Positions 29,716-37,696 of a DNA stretch of 48,674 nucleotides are shown here, piece after piece. The translations under genes and the position numbers were made by a program. Within the stretch, counting starts at the first letter, position 1. Each line of letters starts with the position of its first letter. Location: the NCBI GenBank assembly GCA_903930255.1, contig CAIYYA010000066.1:1-48674 (forward strand). The letters run 5' to 3'. The stretch is from an uncultured beta proteobacterium. GTDB lineage: Bacteria; Pseudomonadota; Gammaproteobacteria; Burkholderiales; Burkholderiaceae_C. The notes below the pieces were generated by a model. The model was not told where the DNA came from. It saw only the letters and a program-made list of their open reading frames with translations, and ran no database searches.

Positions 29716-31911
29716 TTAATGACCCACCGCTGAAGCCAGCGCCGCTCGCGCTGCATAAGGCAACTCGGCTTTGGCCATAGCCTGGCGCACCAGCTGCGGC
29801 ACATCCAGAATCAGCGCCACATCGCCACTGCCCAAAATGGTCGAGCCACTGATGCACTTGCTTTGTGCAAACATCTGCCCCAGCGGTTTGATCACCGTCT
29901 GAAACTCGCCCAGCAAGGTGTCCACCACCAAGCCGGCCTTTTGCCCGGCATGCTTTAAGACCACAATGTTTTCGCCTTTGGCGGCCTTGCCCGGCACCGA
30001 GAACAGCTCACGAATGCGGATGAACGGCAGCACCTCTCCGCGCAGGTTGGTGTAGTCGTGCTCCGGCTCGGCGCTGTAGGCCACACATTCTTCGATCATG
30101 TCCAGCGGGATCGCGTATACCGACTTGTCAACGCCGACCAAAAAGCCGTCGATGATGGCCAAAGTGAGTGGCAAGCGCACGGTGACGGTGGTGCCCACGC
30201 CTTCTTCGCTGCTGATGCCGACCGTGCCGCGCAGGGCTGTGATGTTGCGTTTGACCACATCGAGCCCAACGCCCCGACCTGAGAGGTTGGTGATTTTTTC
30301 GGCCGTGGAAAAGCCCGGCTCAAAGATCAGCGCGTAGATCTCGCTGTCGCTCATGTGGTGACCGGGCTCAACCAGCCCGCGCTCAATGGCTTTGGCCAGA
30401 ATTTTGTCTTTTTTGAGGCCACCGCCGTCGTCTTGCACGGTGATCACAATGGCACCGGAGTCGTGGTAGGCGTTGAGTTTTAAGGTGCCCTGCTCGGGTT
30501 TGCCGCGTGCAGCGCGCACTTGGGCACTTTCGATGCCGTGGTCCATGCTGTTGCGCACCAGGTGCATCAGCGGGTCGCCAATTTTTTCGACCACGGTTTT
30601 GTCGAGCTCGGTTTCTTCGCCGTCGATCACCAAGCAAATGTTTTTTCCCAGCTCGCGTGAGACGTCGTGCACCACGCGCTGAAATCGGCTAAAGGTGGCA
30701 CCGATGCGCACCATGCGCAGTTGCAGGGCACTGTCGCGCACTTCTTCGACCAGGGTGGCCAGTTTGGAGGTGGATTCGGTGAGTTCGATGACCCGCGAGC
30801 GGTGCGCAATCATGTTGACGCTGGCACCAGCAATGATGAGCTCGCCCACCAGGTTGATGAGCTGGTCGAGCTTGTCGGCATCGACGCGAATCGAGCGGCT
30901 TTCGGCAGCGCCAATTTCTTTGACCTGTTTTTGTTTGGTCAGCGCGGCTTCAACAACCTCGGGTTGCACCGAGCCTTGTTCGACCAAAATGGTGCCGATG
31001 GGTTTGTTGGGTGTGTCGGCCTGGGCGTTGAGCGCAATGTCGAGCTCTTGGGAGGTGAGTGTTCCGCAGCGCACCAGCATATCGCCCAAGCGGCTCATTT
31101 CGCCTTGTTGCAGGCTGATGAAGCTGATGTATTCAGAGATCAGGCTGTGCGGCGGCAAGATCACCAGGCGGCAGTCGTCGCGCACAAATTCAAACACCTT
31201 CTCAATCGAAGCTTTGTCTGCCTTGGTTTGAAACGCCATCTCAAAACCCAGGTAGCACAGCTCGGGGTCCATTTGCTCGGCAGCGGGCAGTGCATCAGCT
31301 ATGGTTTCAATGCCGGTGATTTTGCCCATGGTGCCCAGGTAGCGGATGAACGAAAGGGGGTCCATGCCGTTGCGCAGCACATCGGGGCCAAAGCGCATTG
31401 AAATATGCCAGTGGTCGGCGTTGGCTGTGTTGGCATGGATGCGTTGCACCTGCTCGGTGTCATTTTGGTCGATAGCGCTTATGACTGTTGCGCGAGCAGC
31501 TTCTTTTTTAGGAGCATCCAGATAGGTGCGAAGTTGCTGCACAAGTGGCTCGCCCTGGGACAGCAGCTCCGGCGTGCCTTTGTGTTCACCGGCAGCTACC
31601 CCGTCAACCAAGTCGCCAATATGGTCATTGCAAGCCAGCAGCAGCACCACCAGTTGGTCGGCCAGCGCCAGTTTGCCGGCGCGCACTTTGTCGAGCACGC
31701 TTTCCACCACGTGGGTAAACGCCACCACATGGTTCAGGCTGAACAAGCCCGATGAGCCTTTGATGGTGTGTGCAGCCCGAAAGATGGCGTTGACCATTTC
31801 GCTTTTGTCGTCGGCGCCTGCTACGCCCAGCAGGGCCGATTCCATATCTTCAAGCAGCTCCCTGCATTCAATGATGAAGGTCTCCAGTGCGTCATCCAAA
31901 TCCAGATCCAT
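29716..31911 (-). CDS. cheA: Chemotaxis histidine kinase CheA with an internal MshEN-like tandem motif
   Basis: 731 residues. P1 Hpt domain with H48 (FRAAHTIKGSSGLF); an Ala-rich linker (about 131-150) that may contain a repeat-derived insert; a regulatory P2-like domain (about 168-265; ISMRFGPDVLRNGMDPLSFI, MDPELCYLGFEM); a tandem 24-residue repeat at 274-297 and 304-327 (RLGDMLVRCGTLTSQELDIA then PIGTILVEQGSVQPEVVEAA), matching the MshEN c-di-GMP-binding pattern; the P3 dimerisation domain (about 340-400, ending ALQLRMVRIG); the P4 kinase (HLVRNSMDHGIES, VQDDGGG, GRGVGLDVV); and a P5 CheW-like domain. It phosphorylates CheY in the cytoplasmic array. AAGGAG precedes the ATG, and the upstream STAS gene stops 1 bp before the start. 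Confidence 0.96.
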   Translation of the reverse strand: MDLDLDDALETFIIECRELLEDMESALLGVAGADDKSEMVNAIFRAAHTIKGSSGLFSLNHVVAFTHVVESVLDKVRAGKLALADQLVVLLLACNDHIGDLVDGVAAGEHKGTPELLSQGEPLVQQLRTYLDAPKKEAARATVISAIDQNDTEQVQRIHANTANADHWHISMRFGPDVLRNGMDPLSFIRYLGTMGKITGIETIADALPAAEQMDPELCYLGFEMAFQTKADKASIEKVFEFVRDDCRLVILPPHSLISEYISFISLQQGEMSRLGDMLVRCGTLTSQELDIALNAQADTPNKPIGTILVEQGSVQPEVVEAALTKQKQVKEIGAAESRSIRVDADKLDQLINLVGELIIAGASVNMIAHRSRVIELTESTSKLATLVEEVRDSALQLRMVRIGATFSRFQRVVHDVSRELGKNICLVIDGEETELDKTVVEKIGDPLMHLVRNSMDHGIESAQVRAARGKPEQGTLKLNAYHDSGAIVITVQDDGGGLKKDKILAKAIERGLVEPGHHMSDSEIYALIFEPGFSTAEKITNLSGRGVGLDVVKRNITALRGTVGISSEEGVGTTVTVRLPLTLAIIDGFLVGVDKSVYAIPLDMIEECVAYSAEPEHDYTNLRGEVLPFIRIRELFSVPGKAAKGENIVVLKHAGQKAGLVVDTLLGEFQTVIKPLGQMFAQSKCISGSTILGSGDVALILDVPQLVRQAMAKAELPYAARAALASAVGH
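31473..31501 (-). repeat. Possible intragenic copy of the mini-element, in the cheA linker
   Basis: TAGCGCTTAT.....TTGC.C.AGCAGCT on the plus strand matches copy A at 22 of 29 positions without gaps. It encodes the AARATVISAID segment of the P1-P2 linker (residues 138-148), a place where an insertion would be tolerated. Confidence 0.45.
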
Positions 31912-31912
31912 C

Positions 31913-32224
31913 TCAGCTCCTTGAATGGGTAGCCTGAGTGCGTGCAGCCATCACCAGCGGGTCACCAAAATAGCCTGCCACATTGAGCAGCTCAAAGACT
32001 TCGATGACAGCCGGGCTGTGACTCACCAATTGAAGGTCTCGACCTTGCCGTTGGGCGGTTTGTTTGACCAGCATCAGCAGTTGCACGCCAGCGGTATCCA
32101 GATCAGTCACGCCTGAAAGATCAATCTCGGTAACGGGCGGGGTAGCGAGCAACACTGGCTTCTGTTCCATGGCGCGAAAGATGGTCAGCTCGCCCTCAAT
32201 GCGCAGGGTATTGGGCACGCTCAT
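31913..32224 (-). CDS. STAS-domain protein (anti-sigma-factor-antagonist-like) in the che operon
   Basis: 103 residues from ATG 32224, whose ATGA overlaps the stop of cheY by 4 bp; an upstream in-frame start at 32233 is less likely. The STAS fold is seen in LRIEGELTIFRAMEQKP and EIDLSGVTDLDTAGVQLLML, with threonine (DLDTAG) at the position that is often a phosphorylated serine, then LQLVSHSPAVIEVFELLNVA. Such small cytoplasmic proteins act as switchable partners of kinases or phosphatases, or as structural parts of chemosensory systems. The position between cheY and cheA, with tight spacing on both sides, points to a role in this signalling complex. Confidence 0.9.
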   Translation of the reverse strand: MSVPNTLRIEGELTIFRAMEQKPVLLATPPVTEIDLSGVTDLDTAGVQLLMLVKQTAQRQGRDLQLVSHSPAVIEVFELLNVAGYFGDPLVMAARTQATHSRS

Positions 32225-32589
32225 GGCAGGCACAGCCGCTGCACAGCACTCACCAGTTGATCCGGCTGAAACGGCTTGACCACCCAGGCGCGCGCACCTG
32301 CTGACTGGCCCTCGCGCTTTTTCTCTTCAGCCGACTCGGTCGTCAGCATGATGACTGGCGTGAATTTATAGGCCGGCATTTGTTTGACAGCTTTCAAAAA
32401 GGCGATGCCGTCCATGGTGGGCATGTTCACATCGCTGATGATCAGGTGTATTTTTTGCCCTTTGAGCTTGCTCAGTGCATCTTTGCCATCGATGCCTTCG
32501 ATGACGTCATAGCCCGCGCCCTTGAGTGCGATGCCGACGACACGCCGCATGGAGGCCGAATCGTCCACAATCATGATGAGTTTTGCCAT
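32221..32589 (-). CDS. cheY: CheY-type single-domain response regulator
   Basis: 122 residues. All receiver residues are present: D9-D10 ([11 protein letters not shown]), phospho-acceptor D53 ([13 protein letters not shown]), T83 (MLTTESAEE) and K105 (VVKPF). It accepts phosphate from CheA and, as there is no output domain, acts by binding a partner in the cytoplasm. AGAGGGG lies six bases before the ATG. The upstream MCP ORF runs 83 bp into this gene in another frame, through a probable lost stop codon. Downstream it overlaps the STAS gene by 4 bp. Confidence 0.96.
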   Translation of the reverse strand: MAKLIMIVDDSASMRRVVGIALKGAGYDVIEGIDGKDALSKLKGQKIHLIISDVNMPTMDGIAFLKAVKQMPAYKFTPVIMLTTESAEEKKREGQSAGARAWVVKPFQPDQLVSAVQRLCLP

Positions 32590-33757
32590 GGTTTTCCCCT
32601 CTAAAAAAACTGATATCGGTTACGTTGCTTGGTTTGACTTGCCCGCCGGCATGAATCACATGCTGGTCTGCCATCACATAGCTGCTCTTCATCTCATCGA
32701 GCAGCGTCTGCACATCAATGGGCTGTAAAAGCTGACTTTGGGCATACTGCTGTTGCTGTTCAAGCAGCACTTGCGGCAGGCGGCTCAGGTTTTTGTTGAC
32801 CTGCGTCATGATCTGGCTGACACGGTCAGAGAACTGCATTTGCACCAGCGCCTGGTTAACCTCAGACTGGATGCCCACGCTTTCGTCTTTGAGCAAGGTG
32901 CTGGCACGCTGAAAGGCGTCGATGATGCTTCTGAAGTCTTCCAATACGGTCGTGATAGTGTCGCTGGCGGCAGCAGCAGAGCCGTCCTCCGCCACGACCG
33001 CTTGCTGCACCACGCTACAGGTTTCTTGAATCGCGGCGTTGATCACACCGACCGTCTCGGCAATGCGTTTGCCGGCAGCACCAGACTGGCTGGACAGCAT
33101 GCGAAATTCTTTGGCCACCACGGCAAAACCGCGCCCGAGTTCACCCGCACGAGCCGCTTCTATGGCGGCGTTGAGTGCCAGCAAATTGGTTTGCTGGGCA
33201 ATTTGAGCCACGTCGTGCGCCATTTCTTGCAAATTCACAATGAACCCGCTCAGACCCTGCACCTTGGTAAGCATGGTTTGCATATTGACCATGGCTTTTT
33301 CTTGTGCGCTGATCAAGCCGCGCAGCCCGATCTCGCTTTTGGCAAATGCATCCACCAATCCGTGGCCGTTAGCCTCCACACTGTCGGTCTCATGGGTGGC
33401 GCTGCGCAGCGTCGCATCGAGCTTATCGACAATGCCGCCAAAGCGCTCTGACAGCGCGTTGATGGCATCGTCCATTTGGCTGCGCGAGGATTCAATGTGG
33501 TTTTGCCAGACCGGCACCAGCTTTTCTGCAAAGCGTGTTTGACCCGCCAGGTAGCCGCTAATGCCATGCAACAAGGCAAGTTGCTGTGCAGACAGGTGCG
33601 CTCCCAGCGCCAGCCCCATACCCAGTAGCGTCAGCGCGACCAGCACGGCTGGCCAGTTCAGTCCGGCCAGAGTCAGCACGGCTCCCGCTGCCACGCTGCC
33701 CAACGCAATCGGGTAGCCCAATTGCGGCTTGAATCGGCCACTGATTTGGCTAAGCAT
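32507..33757 (-). CDS. Membrane-anchored methyl-accepting chemotaxis protein, C-terminus extended into cheY
   Basis: 416 residues. Two adjacent N-terminal membrane helices (about 17-55) with no periplasmic domain, a cytoplasmic coiled coil, and a compact MCP signalling region ([34 protein letters not shown]) at about 195-230. It therefore probably senses an internal or membrane signal. The expected C-terminus is TDISFF: the codons run AGT TTT TTT AGA, and one more T in the T7 run (32603-32609) would give TTT TTT TAG and stop just before the cheY Shine-Dalgarno. As written, the frame continues 29 residues, rich in H, R and C, overlapping cheY by 83 bp. The start overlaps the preceding gene by 8 bp. 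Confidence 0.88.
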   Translation of the reverse strand: MLSQISGRFKPQLGYPIALGSVAAGAVLTLAGLNWPAVLVALTLLGMGLALGAHLSAQQLALLHGISGYLAGQTRFAEKLVPVWQNHIESSRSQMDDAINALSERFGGIVDKLDATLRSATHETDSVEANGHGLVDAFAKSEIGLRGLISAQEKAMVNMQTMLTKVQGLSGFIVNLQEMAHDVAQIAQQTNLLALNAAIEAARAGELGRGFAVVAKEFRMLSSQSGAAGKRIAETVGVINAAIQETCSVVQQAVVAEDGSAAAASDTITTVLEDFRSIIDAFQRASTLLKDESVGIQSEVNQALVQMQFSDRVSQIMTQVNKNLSRLPQVLLEQQQQYAQSQLLQPIDVQTLLDEMKSSYVMADQHVIHAGGQVKPSNVTDISFFRGENHGKTHHDCGRFGLHAACRRHRTQGRGL

Positions 33758-34121
33758 ATTGCATCAGTTGCAGCCAATTTCTGGCCTCTTCAACTGAGGT
33801 GAATAACGCCAACGGATAATTTGAAATTGCCGTGAAGCGCCCGACCAGGTCGCGGATATCCTGGTCTATGCAAACGATGGCGATTTTGATTTTGGGGTTA
33901 ATGAGTTCAGCACCCAGCGCATAGGCCGCCGCTGTTTCAACATGCCTAGTGCCCACATCGTGACCTGAAACAGCCAAAAAATCATTGAGGCTGTAAGCCA
34001 ACCGGTCGTAATCGGGATCGCTTTGCGCTTCGAACACTGATTGAAGAAATTCGGTTTTACTGACAAAGCCTGAGAATTTTTTGTAAATCCCGCGTTGCTC
34101 TCTTGTGATCTGAAACGGCAT
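33750..34121 (-). CDS. Small protein at head of che operon, possibly SpoIIAA/STAS-like
   Basis: 123 residues, not confidently recognised. AAGGGGG lies seven bases before the ATG. The sequence starts [20 protein letters not shown] and alternates beta-type and helical segments: [32 protein letters not shown], then [16 protein letters not shown]. The FSGFVS...[12 protein letters not shown]...[13 protein letters not shown] layout is what is seen in SpoIIAA-like proteins, which have a STAS-related fold. It has no signal peptide or membrane segment. It overlaps the MCP gene downstream by 8 bp, so it is the first gene of the chemosensory operon and probably part of the complex or its input. Confidence 0.7.
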   Translation of the reverse strand: MPFQITREQRGIYKKFSGFVSKTEFLQSVFEAQSDPDYDRLAYSLNDFLAVSGHDVGTRHVETAAAYALGAELINPKIKIAIVCIDQDIRDLVGRFTAISNYPLALFTSVEEARNWLQLMQYA

Positions 34122-34170
34122 AAAGTTCCCCCTTAATTATTTGTCAACTATCGGTGCTTGAAGCAACCAC

Positions 34171-36261
34171 TCAGTCGAGTGCCAGCGCCGACAGAAATAT
34201 CGGCTCCTTTTGCTCTACCAATGCCTCAAAAGCCGCCACGGCCAACGGTCGCCCAAACAAATAGCCCTGAAATTCTTTGCACCCGTTGGCGCGTAAAAAA
34301 TCGCATTGCGCACTAGACTCCACGCCTTCGGCAATCACCGCCATGCCCAGACTTTGCCCCAGGGTGATAACGGCTCGAACGATCGCTGCGTCATGGGGGT
34401 CATCCAACACACTCTGCACGAAAGACTGGTCAATTTTGAGCTGATCGATCGGAAATCGCTTGAGATAACTTAGCGACGAGTAGCCCGTGCCAAAATCGTC
34501 CAGAGAGAATCGGACGCCGTGACGCTTCAGAATCAGCATCTTTTCAATCACCGCGTTGACATCTCGAACCATCATGCCCTCGGTTAATTCGAGTTCAAGT
34601 CGAGCCGGATTCGCCCCGGTTTGTTCCAATGCATCAATCACTTGTTGCACAAAATCGCTTTGATGAAATTGCTTGGGACTGACATTGACCGACAGCGTGA
34701 GATGTTGCATGGCACTGCGATGCGACCATAAAACCAGTTGCTCACAAGCACGCCGCAGAACCCAGGCGCCAATCTGAATAATGAGTCCGGTCTCTTCGGC
34801 CAGCGGGATAAAGAGTGCGGGTGAAATGTGCCCTTGCTCAGGGTGCTGCCACCGAATCAACGCCTCGGCACCAAAAGGCACACCCTGGCTGCTGGTTTGA
34901 ATCTGATAGTGCAAGGCAAACTGCTGCGGCAAACCCTGGCGCATCCACTCCGTTAGCGTGAATCGGGTCTGCAGCGTAGCCTGTGTTGCCGCGTCAAAAA
35001 AACGAATCGCGTTGTATTTAACCTCTTTGGCGTGGTGCATCGCAGTCTCGGCACGCGTAACCAAAGCCGAGGGTTCAACGGCCAACCCCTTGAACAAACA
35101 AATGCCAATGCCGGCTGATGCGGGATGGCTGTGCCCCTTCAGATCAAATGGTTCACTGAATGTCTCAATGATCCGATTGGCCACGATTTCGGCCTTTTCA
35201 GCGGCAATTGAGCTTTGCGCATCAAGCTCCTCCAAAATCACAACAAATTCGTCACCCCCAAGACGTGCCAAAGTGTCAGTGGTGTACAGGCAGCCCTTTA
35301 AGCGCTGTGTTACCTGAATCAGCATCTGGTCACCTATCTTGTGTTCCATTGCATCATTGAGATTTTTGAAATCATCCAGATCAATCAGCAGCACAGCGCC
35401 GTGGCTTTGGTTGCGCTCGCTGCTGATTAAGGCTTGTTGCAAGCGGTCGAGCATCAACATGCGATTGGGCAGCTCGGTCAATGCGTCATAAAAAGACAGG
35501 CGATGCAGCCGATCTTCAGATTGACGACTTTCGCTCAAATCGACAAAGGCGAGCACAAAATGTGACACGTGGCCTGATTCGTTGGCAACCGCCATGACAC
35601 TGAGTTTCACCGGATAGGTTTCGCCATTTTTGCGCCGGTCTTGCACCTCGCCGCGCCAAAACATATCAGCGGGTGAACGGTTTTTAATTTCCCAAAATGC
35701 TCTCAAATCCGGCTGATTGAGGCGAATAATCGACGACTTTTTGCCGATTGCCTCTGTAGCGCTATAGCCTGTGATGCCAGAAAAAGCCACATTCACCTTT
35801 AATATGGACAGGTCTGCATCCAAGATCAGCATGCCCTCAACCGACTCAAAAGAAGACTGTGCCAAAAGCAAATCGCGCTCCATCTGATGGCGCACGCTGA
35901 GATCACGAAAAAAAGCGCAGTATTCGACTGCCCGGTTGGTCTTGATCATCGTCAGTGTTAACTCGATCGCAAGCTCATGACCCAAGCGGTGCAAACCGGC
36001 AGTCTCCAGACGCACGCTCGACAGAGTGGGGGTTTGAGCCCGAGCAAAAGCGCTGATAAGCCTTGCACGATAGCGCTGTGGCAAAACGACGTCGTAGAAC
36101 GCTCGGCCCATGACTTCCACACGAGGCCAACCAAAAAGACTTTCAGCCTGCTGGTTCCAGCCTTGGATGAGACCCGACGAATCGATCCGTATCGCCGCAT
36201 CAAGCGACGCATCGAGCAACACCTGCAGCAAAGCTATCTCTGCATCATGTTCGGTTGACAT
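34171..36261 (-). CDS. PAS-PAS-GGDEF-EAL bifunctional c-di-GMP enzyme
   Basis: 696 residues from ATG 36261 with GAGAAAG six bases upstream; the longer frame from 36366 lies mostly inside the hemerythrin gene. No membrane segment. PAS 1 (about 15-130; AAIRIDSSGLIQGWNQQAES), PAS 2 (about 135-255; GKKSSIIRLNQPDL), GGDEF (LARLGGDEFVVI, 335-339 intact; the inhibitory RxxD position reads YTTD, so no I-site), then EAL with all expected residues: E466 (EALIRW), SVNVSPKQF, LELELTEGMMV, DDFGTGYSSL, KIDQSFV and AEGVES. Both synthesis and hydrolysis of c-di-GMP look possible. The gene overlaps the upstream hemerythrin by 17 bp, suggesting oxygen-linked control. Confidence 0.95.
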   Translation of the reverse strand: MSTEHDAEIALLQVLLDASLDAAIRIDSSGLIQGWNQQAESLFGWPRVEVMGRAFYDVVLPQRYRARLISAFARAQTPTLSSVRLETAGLHRLGHELAIELTLTMIKTNRAVEYCAFFRDLSVRHQMERDLLLAQSSFESVEGMLILDADLSILKVNVAFSGITGYSATEAIGKKSSIIRLNQPDLRAFWEIKNRSPADMFWRGEVQDRRKNGETYPVKLSVMAVANESGHVSHFVLAFVDLSESRQSEDRLHRLSFYDALTELPNRMLMLDRLQQALISSERNQSHGAVLLIDLDDFKNLNDAMEHKIGDQMLIQVTQRLKGCLYTTDTLARLGGDEFVVILEELDAQSSIAAEKAEIVANRIIETFSEPFDLKGHSHPASAGIGICLFKGLAVEPSALVTRAETAMHHAKEVKYNAIRFFDAATQATLQTRFTLTEWMRQGLPQQFALHYQIQTSSQGVPFGAEALIRWQHPEQGHISPALFIPLAEETGLIIQIGAWVLRRACEQLVLWSHRSAMQHLTLSVNVSPKQFHQSDFVQQVIDALEQTGANPARLELELTEGMMVRDVNAVIEKMLILKRHGVRFSLDDFGTGYSSLSYLKRFPIDQLKIDQSFVQSVLDDPHDAAIVRAVITLGQSLGMAVIAEGVESSAQCDFLRANGCKEFQGYLFGRPLAVAAFEALVEQKEPIFLSALALD

Positions 36262-36736
36262 CAAAGCTTTCTCGGTGCTGATGCCATGCGGCTGACTGCC
36301 TGGCGGGTGTGTCGTGTGTCTCGTGCGCAAGCACCAAATGAGCCAACTCTTGATCGGCAACAGCAATGTGACTGATTAACCAGATTTCCAGGTAGTGCCC
36401 CAAATCTTCGGCAATTTCAGTGTCAGTCTTGCTTGAGCGCCGCTGGTTCCAAACCTCTATATCATGCGCAAATTCACGGTGCTGCAGCACATGCTGGCGT
36501 TCAGATTCGGTTCCGCCAGCCACCCGCGCCAACATAGTCTCTTCTTCGCTGAAGTGGAATAAGGCATAGGTTTTTAAGCTGGGCAGCAAATCATCGAGCG
36601 CTTGGGTAGACTGACCGGCTTCATGCATCGCGATCAACTCATTGGTTTTTGAAAACAATTCGTAATGCTGCAGGTCGATCGCCCGATGCCCCGTATTCAG
36701 ACCAGCATGCCAGTCCACTCGTTGTTTATGCTTCAT
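36245..36736 (-). CDS. Bacteriohemerythrin with C-terminal extension
   Basis: 163 residues, about 30 longer than a minimal hemerythrin. Di-iron ligands: H24 (DLQHYELF), H61 and E65 (HFSEEE), H82 and H86 (QHVLQH), H123 and D128 (HIAVAD). A His-rich tail (LAHETHDTPARQSAAWHQHR) follows. It should bind O2 in the cytoplasm. GAGGGAG precedes the ATG. It overlaps the SRAP gene upstream by 4 bp and the PAS-GGDEF-EAL gene downstream by 17 bp, so the three are translated from one message. In other bacteria hemerythrin domains are fused to diguanylate cyclases, which makes control of the neighbour by oxygen plausible. Confidence 0.95.
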   Translation of the reverse strand: MKHKQRVDWHAGLNTGHRAIDLQHYELFSKTNELIAMHEAGQSTQALDDLLPSLKTYALFHFSEEETMLARVAGGTESERQHVLQHREFAHDIEVWNQRRSSKTDTEIAEDLGHYLEIWLISHIAVADQELAHLVLAHETHDTPARQSAAWHQHRESFDVNRT

Positions 36737-37401
36737 TTTTCTCCCTCATTGGTCTCAATTTCAACTCTGAAATTCTGCGCCGCATAGGGCTGCATGAACG
36801 CCATGCTGGCTTCATGTGGCGCGTTCAGCCAATCCATGTAACGCTCTTTTGGCAACACGACCAGCATGCGTTTTTCTGCCGTCGATTGGCGAAACTGACG
36901 CATCAGCGCATGCGCATCGGCCTTCATGGTGAGCAGGGTGTAGCTGTAAATAGTTTGCTGTGGGAGCTGACATGCTGACCACAGACCAGCGATGCCCAGG
37001 GGCTCTGCATCTGCCTGAACAATGCGCGTTGCGATGGCCTTTGCACCCTGGCAATTTGGCTCAAAAATGGCCGACGCAGCAATGATGCAATGCCGTGCTT
37101 GACTCCAGGCACCCCGGAAACTTTGGCTTTGAGAAACTGTTTCAATGGGCGCATTAAACGTGTGCCGCGCAATACCAAGGTCTTGCGTCCATTCGGGTAT
37201 GAGCCCAAAAATGCCCGCTAAGACCTCACAGCCCGAGCCGTTGCCCCCAGCATTTGTCGTGCTGGCACAACGACGAATAAAGTACCCCATAGTGCCTGGC
37301 CACAGATCAACCGCGACCGTGAAATCTGTCGCCACGGGCGCAGCACCAAAGCAGCGCAAATACGCGGTGCGGTCGGTTAGTGCTTGATAGTGGCTGCACA
37401 T
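36733..37401 (-). CDS. SRAP family protein (YedK/HMCES-like, abasic-site crosslinking)
   Basis: 222 residues, starting directly with MCSHY so that Cys2 becomes the N-terminal catalytic residue that forms a thiazolidine link to abasic sites in single-stranded DNA. Other family marks: GIFGLIPEW, the FNAPIET asparagine region (NARxET in relatives) and a glutamate in SAIFEPNCQG (usually FYEW). The site expected to be the catalytic histidine (RFHxPxDEKRM in relatives) reads RQFRQSTAEKRM, so histidine appears replaced by arginine. This could alter crosslink reversal. It heads an operon with hemerythrin and a c-di-GMP enzyme, an unexpected setting for a DNA-repair protein. Confidence 0.87.
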   Translation of the reverse strand: MCSHYQALTDRTAYLRCFGAAPVATDFTVAVDLWPGTMGYFIRRCASTTNAGGNGSGCEVLAGIFGLIPEWTQDLGIARHTFNAPIETVSQSQSFRGAWSQARHCIIAASAIFEPNCQGAKAIATRIVQADAEPLGIAGLWSACQLPQQTIYSYTLLTMKADAHALMRQFRQSTAEKRMLVVLPKERYMDWLNAPHEASMAFMQPYAAQNFRVEIETNEGEK

Positions 37402-37462
37402 ACAAACGGCATGCTTTTTGATTTGAAGTCGTGATAGTGCGGCTGTGCAGAATTTATCAAAT

Positions 37463-37576
37463 TTAGCATTTTATTGGCTGCCAATTCGGTATGGCCTGGT
37501 GCAATTGCCGGGTGATGCGCCCCAGGCGTTCAAATGCCGCATTCGTGCTGACCGCTGCTAATACGGGTGTCGTCAT
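37463..37576 (-). pseudogene. 37-codon ORF resembling the N-terminus of CheZ, probable relic or small protein
   Basis: The ATG is preceded by AAAGGGA seven bases upstream, a better ribosome site than many genes here. The peptide begins MTTPVLAAVSTNAAFERLGR and continues ITRQLHQAIPNWQPIKC. The segment FERLGRITRQLHQAI resembles the conserved first helix of the CheY-phosphatase CheZ (IxRIGxLTRxLHDSL in relatives), then stops. The phosphatase bundle is absent. It could be a decayed cheZ in a region full of chemotaxis genes, or a short peptide that kept the CheZ helix. It lies on the strand of the che operon, 62 bp beyond the SRAP start. Confidence 0.45.
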
Positions 37577-37586
37577 GAGAGTCCCT

Positions 37587-37615
37587 TTGACATCAGAATC
37601 GCCTCTTCTTTTAAC
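37587..37615 (+). promoter_or_regulatory. Sigma-70-type promoter candidate for the HTH-REC / Hpt operon
   Basis: Consensus -35 TTGACA (37587-37592), a 17-bp spacer and -10 TTTAAC (37610-37615, four of six). The start site would be near 37622, leaving a leader of about 140 nt before the ATG at 37762, which contains the AATGAT repeats. Confidence 0.5.
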
Positions 37616-37696
37616 AACAAGGCATCACCGTGTTGCTTGAAAGGTTCATTGAATATCTCAAAACTGCAACCGCAAAAACAGGGTCGCAGCGCTTGA

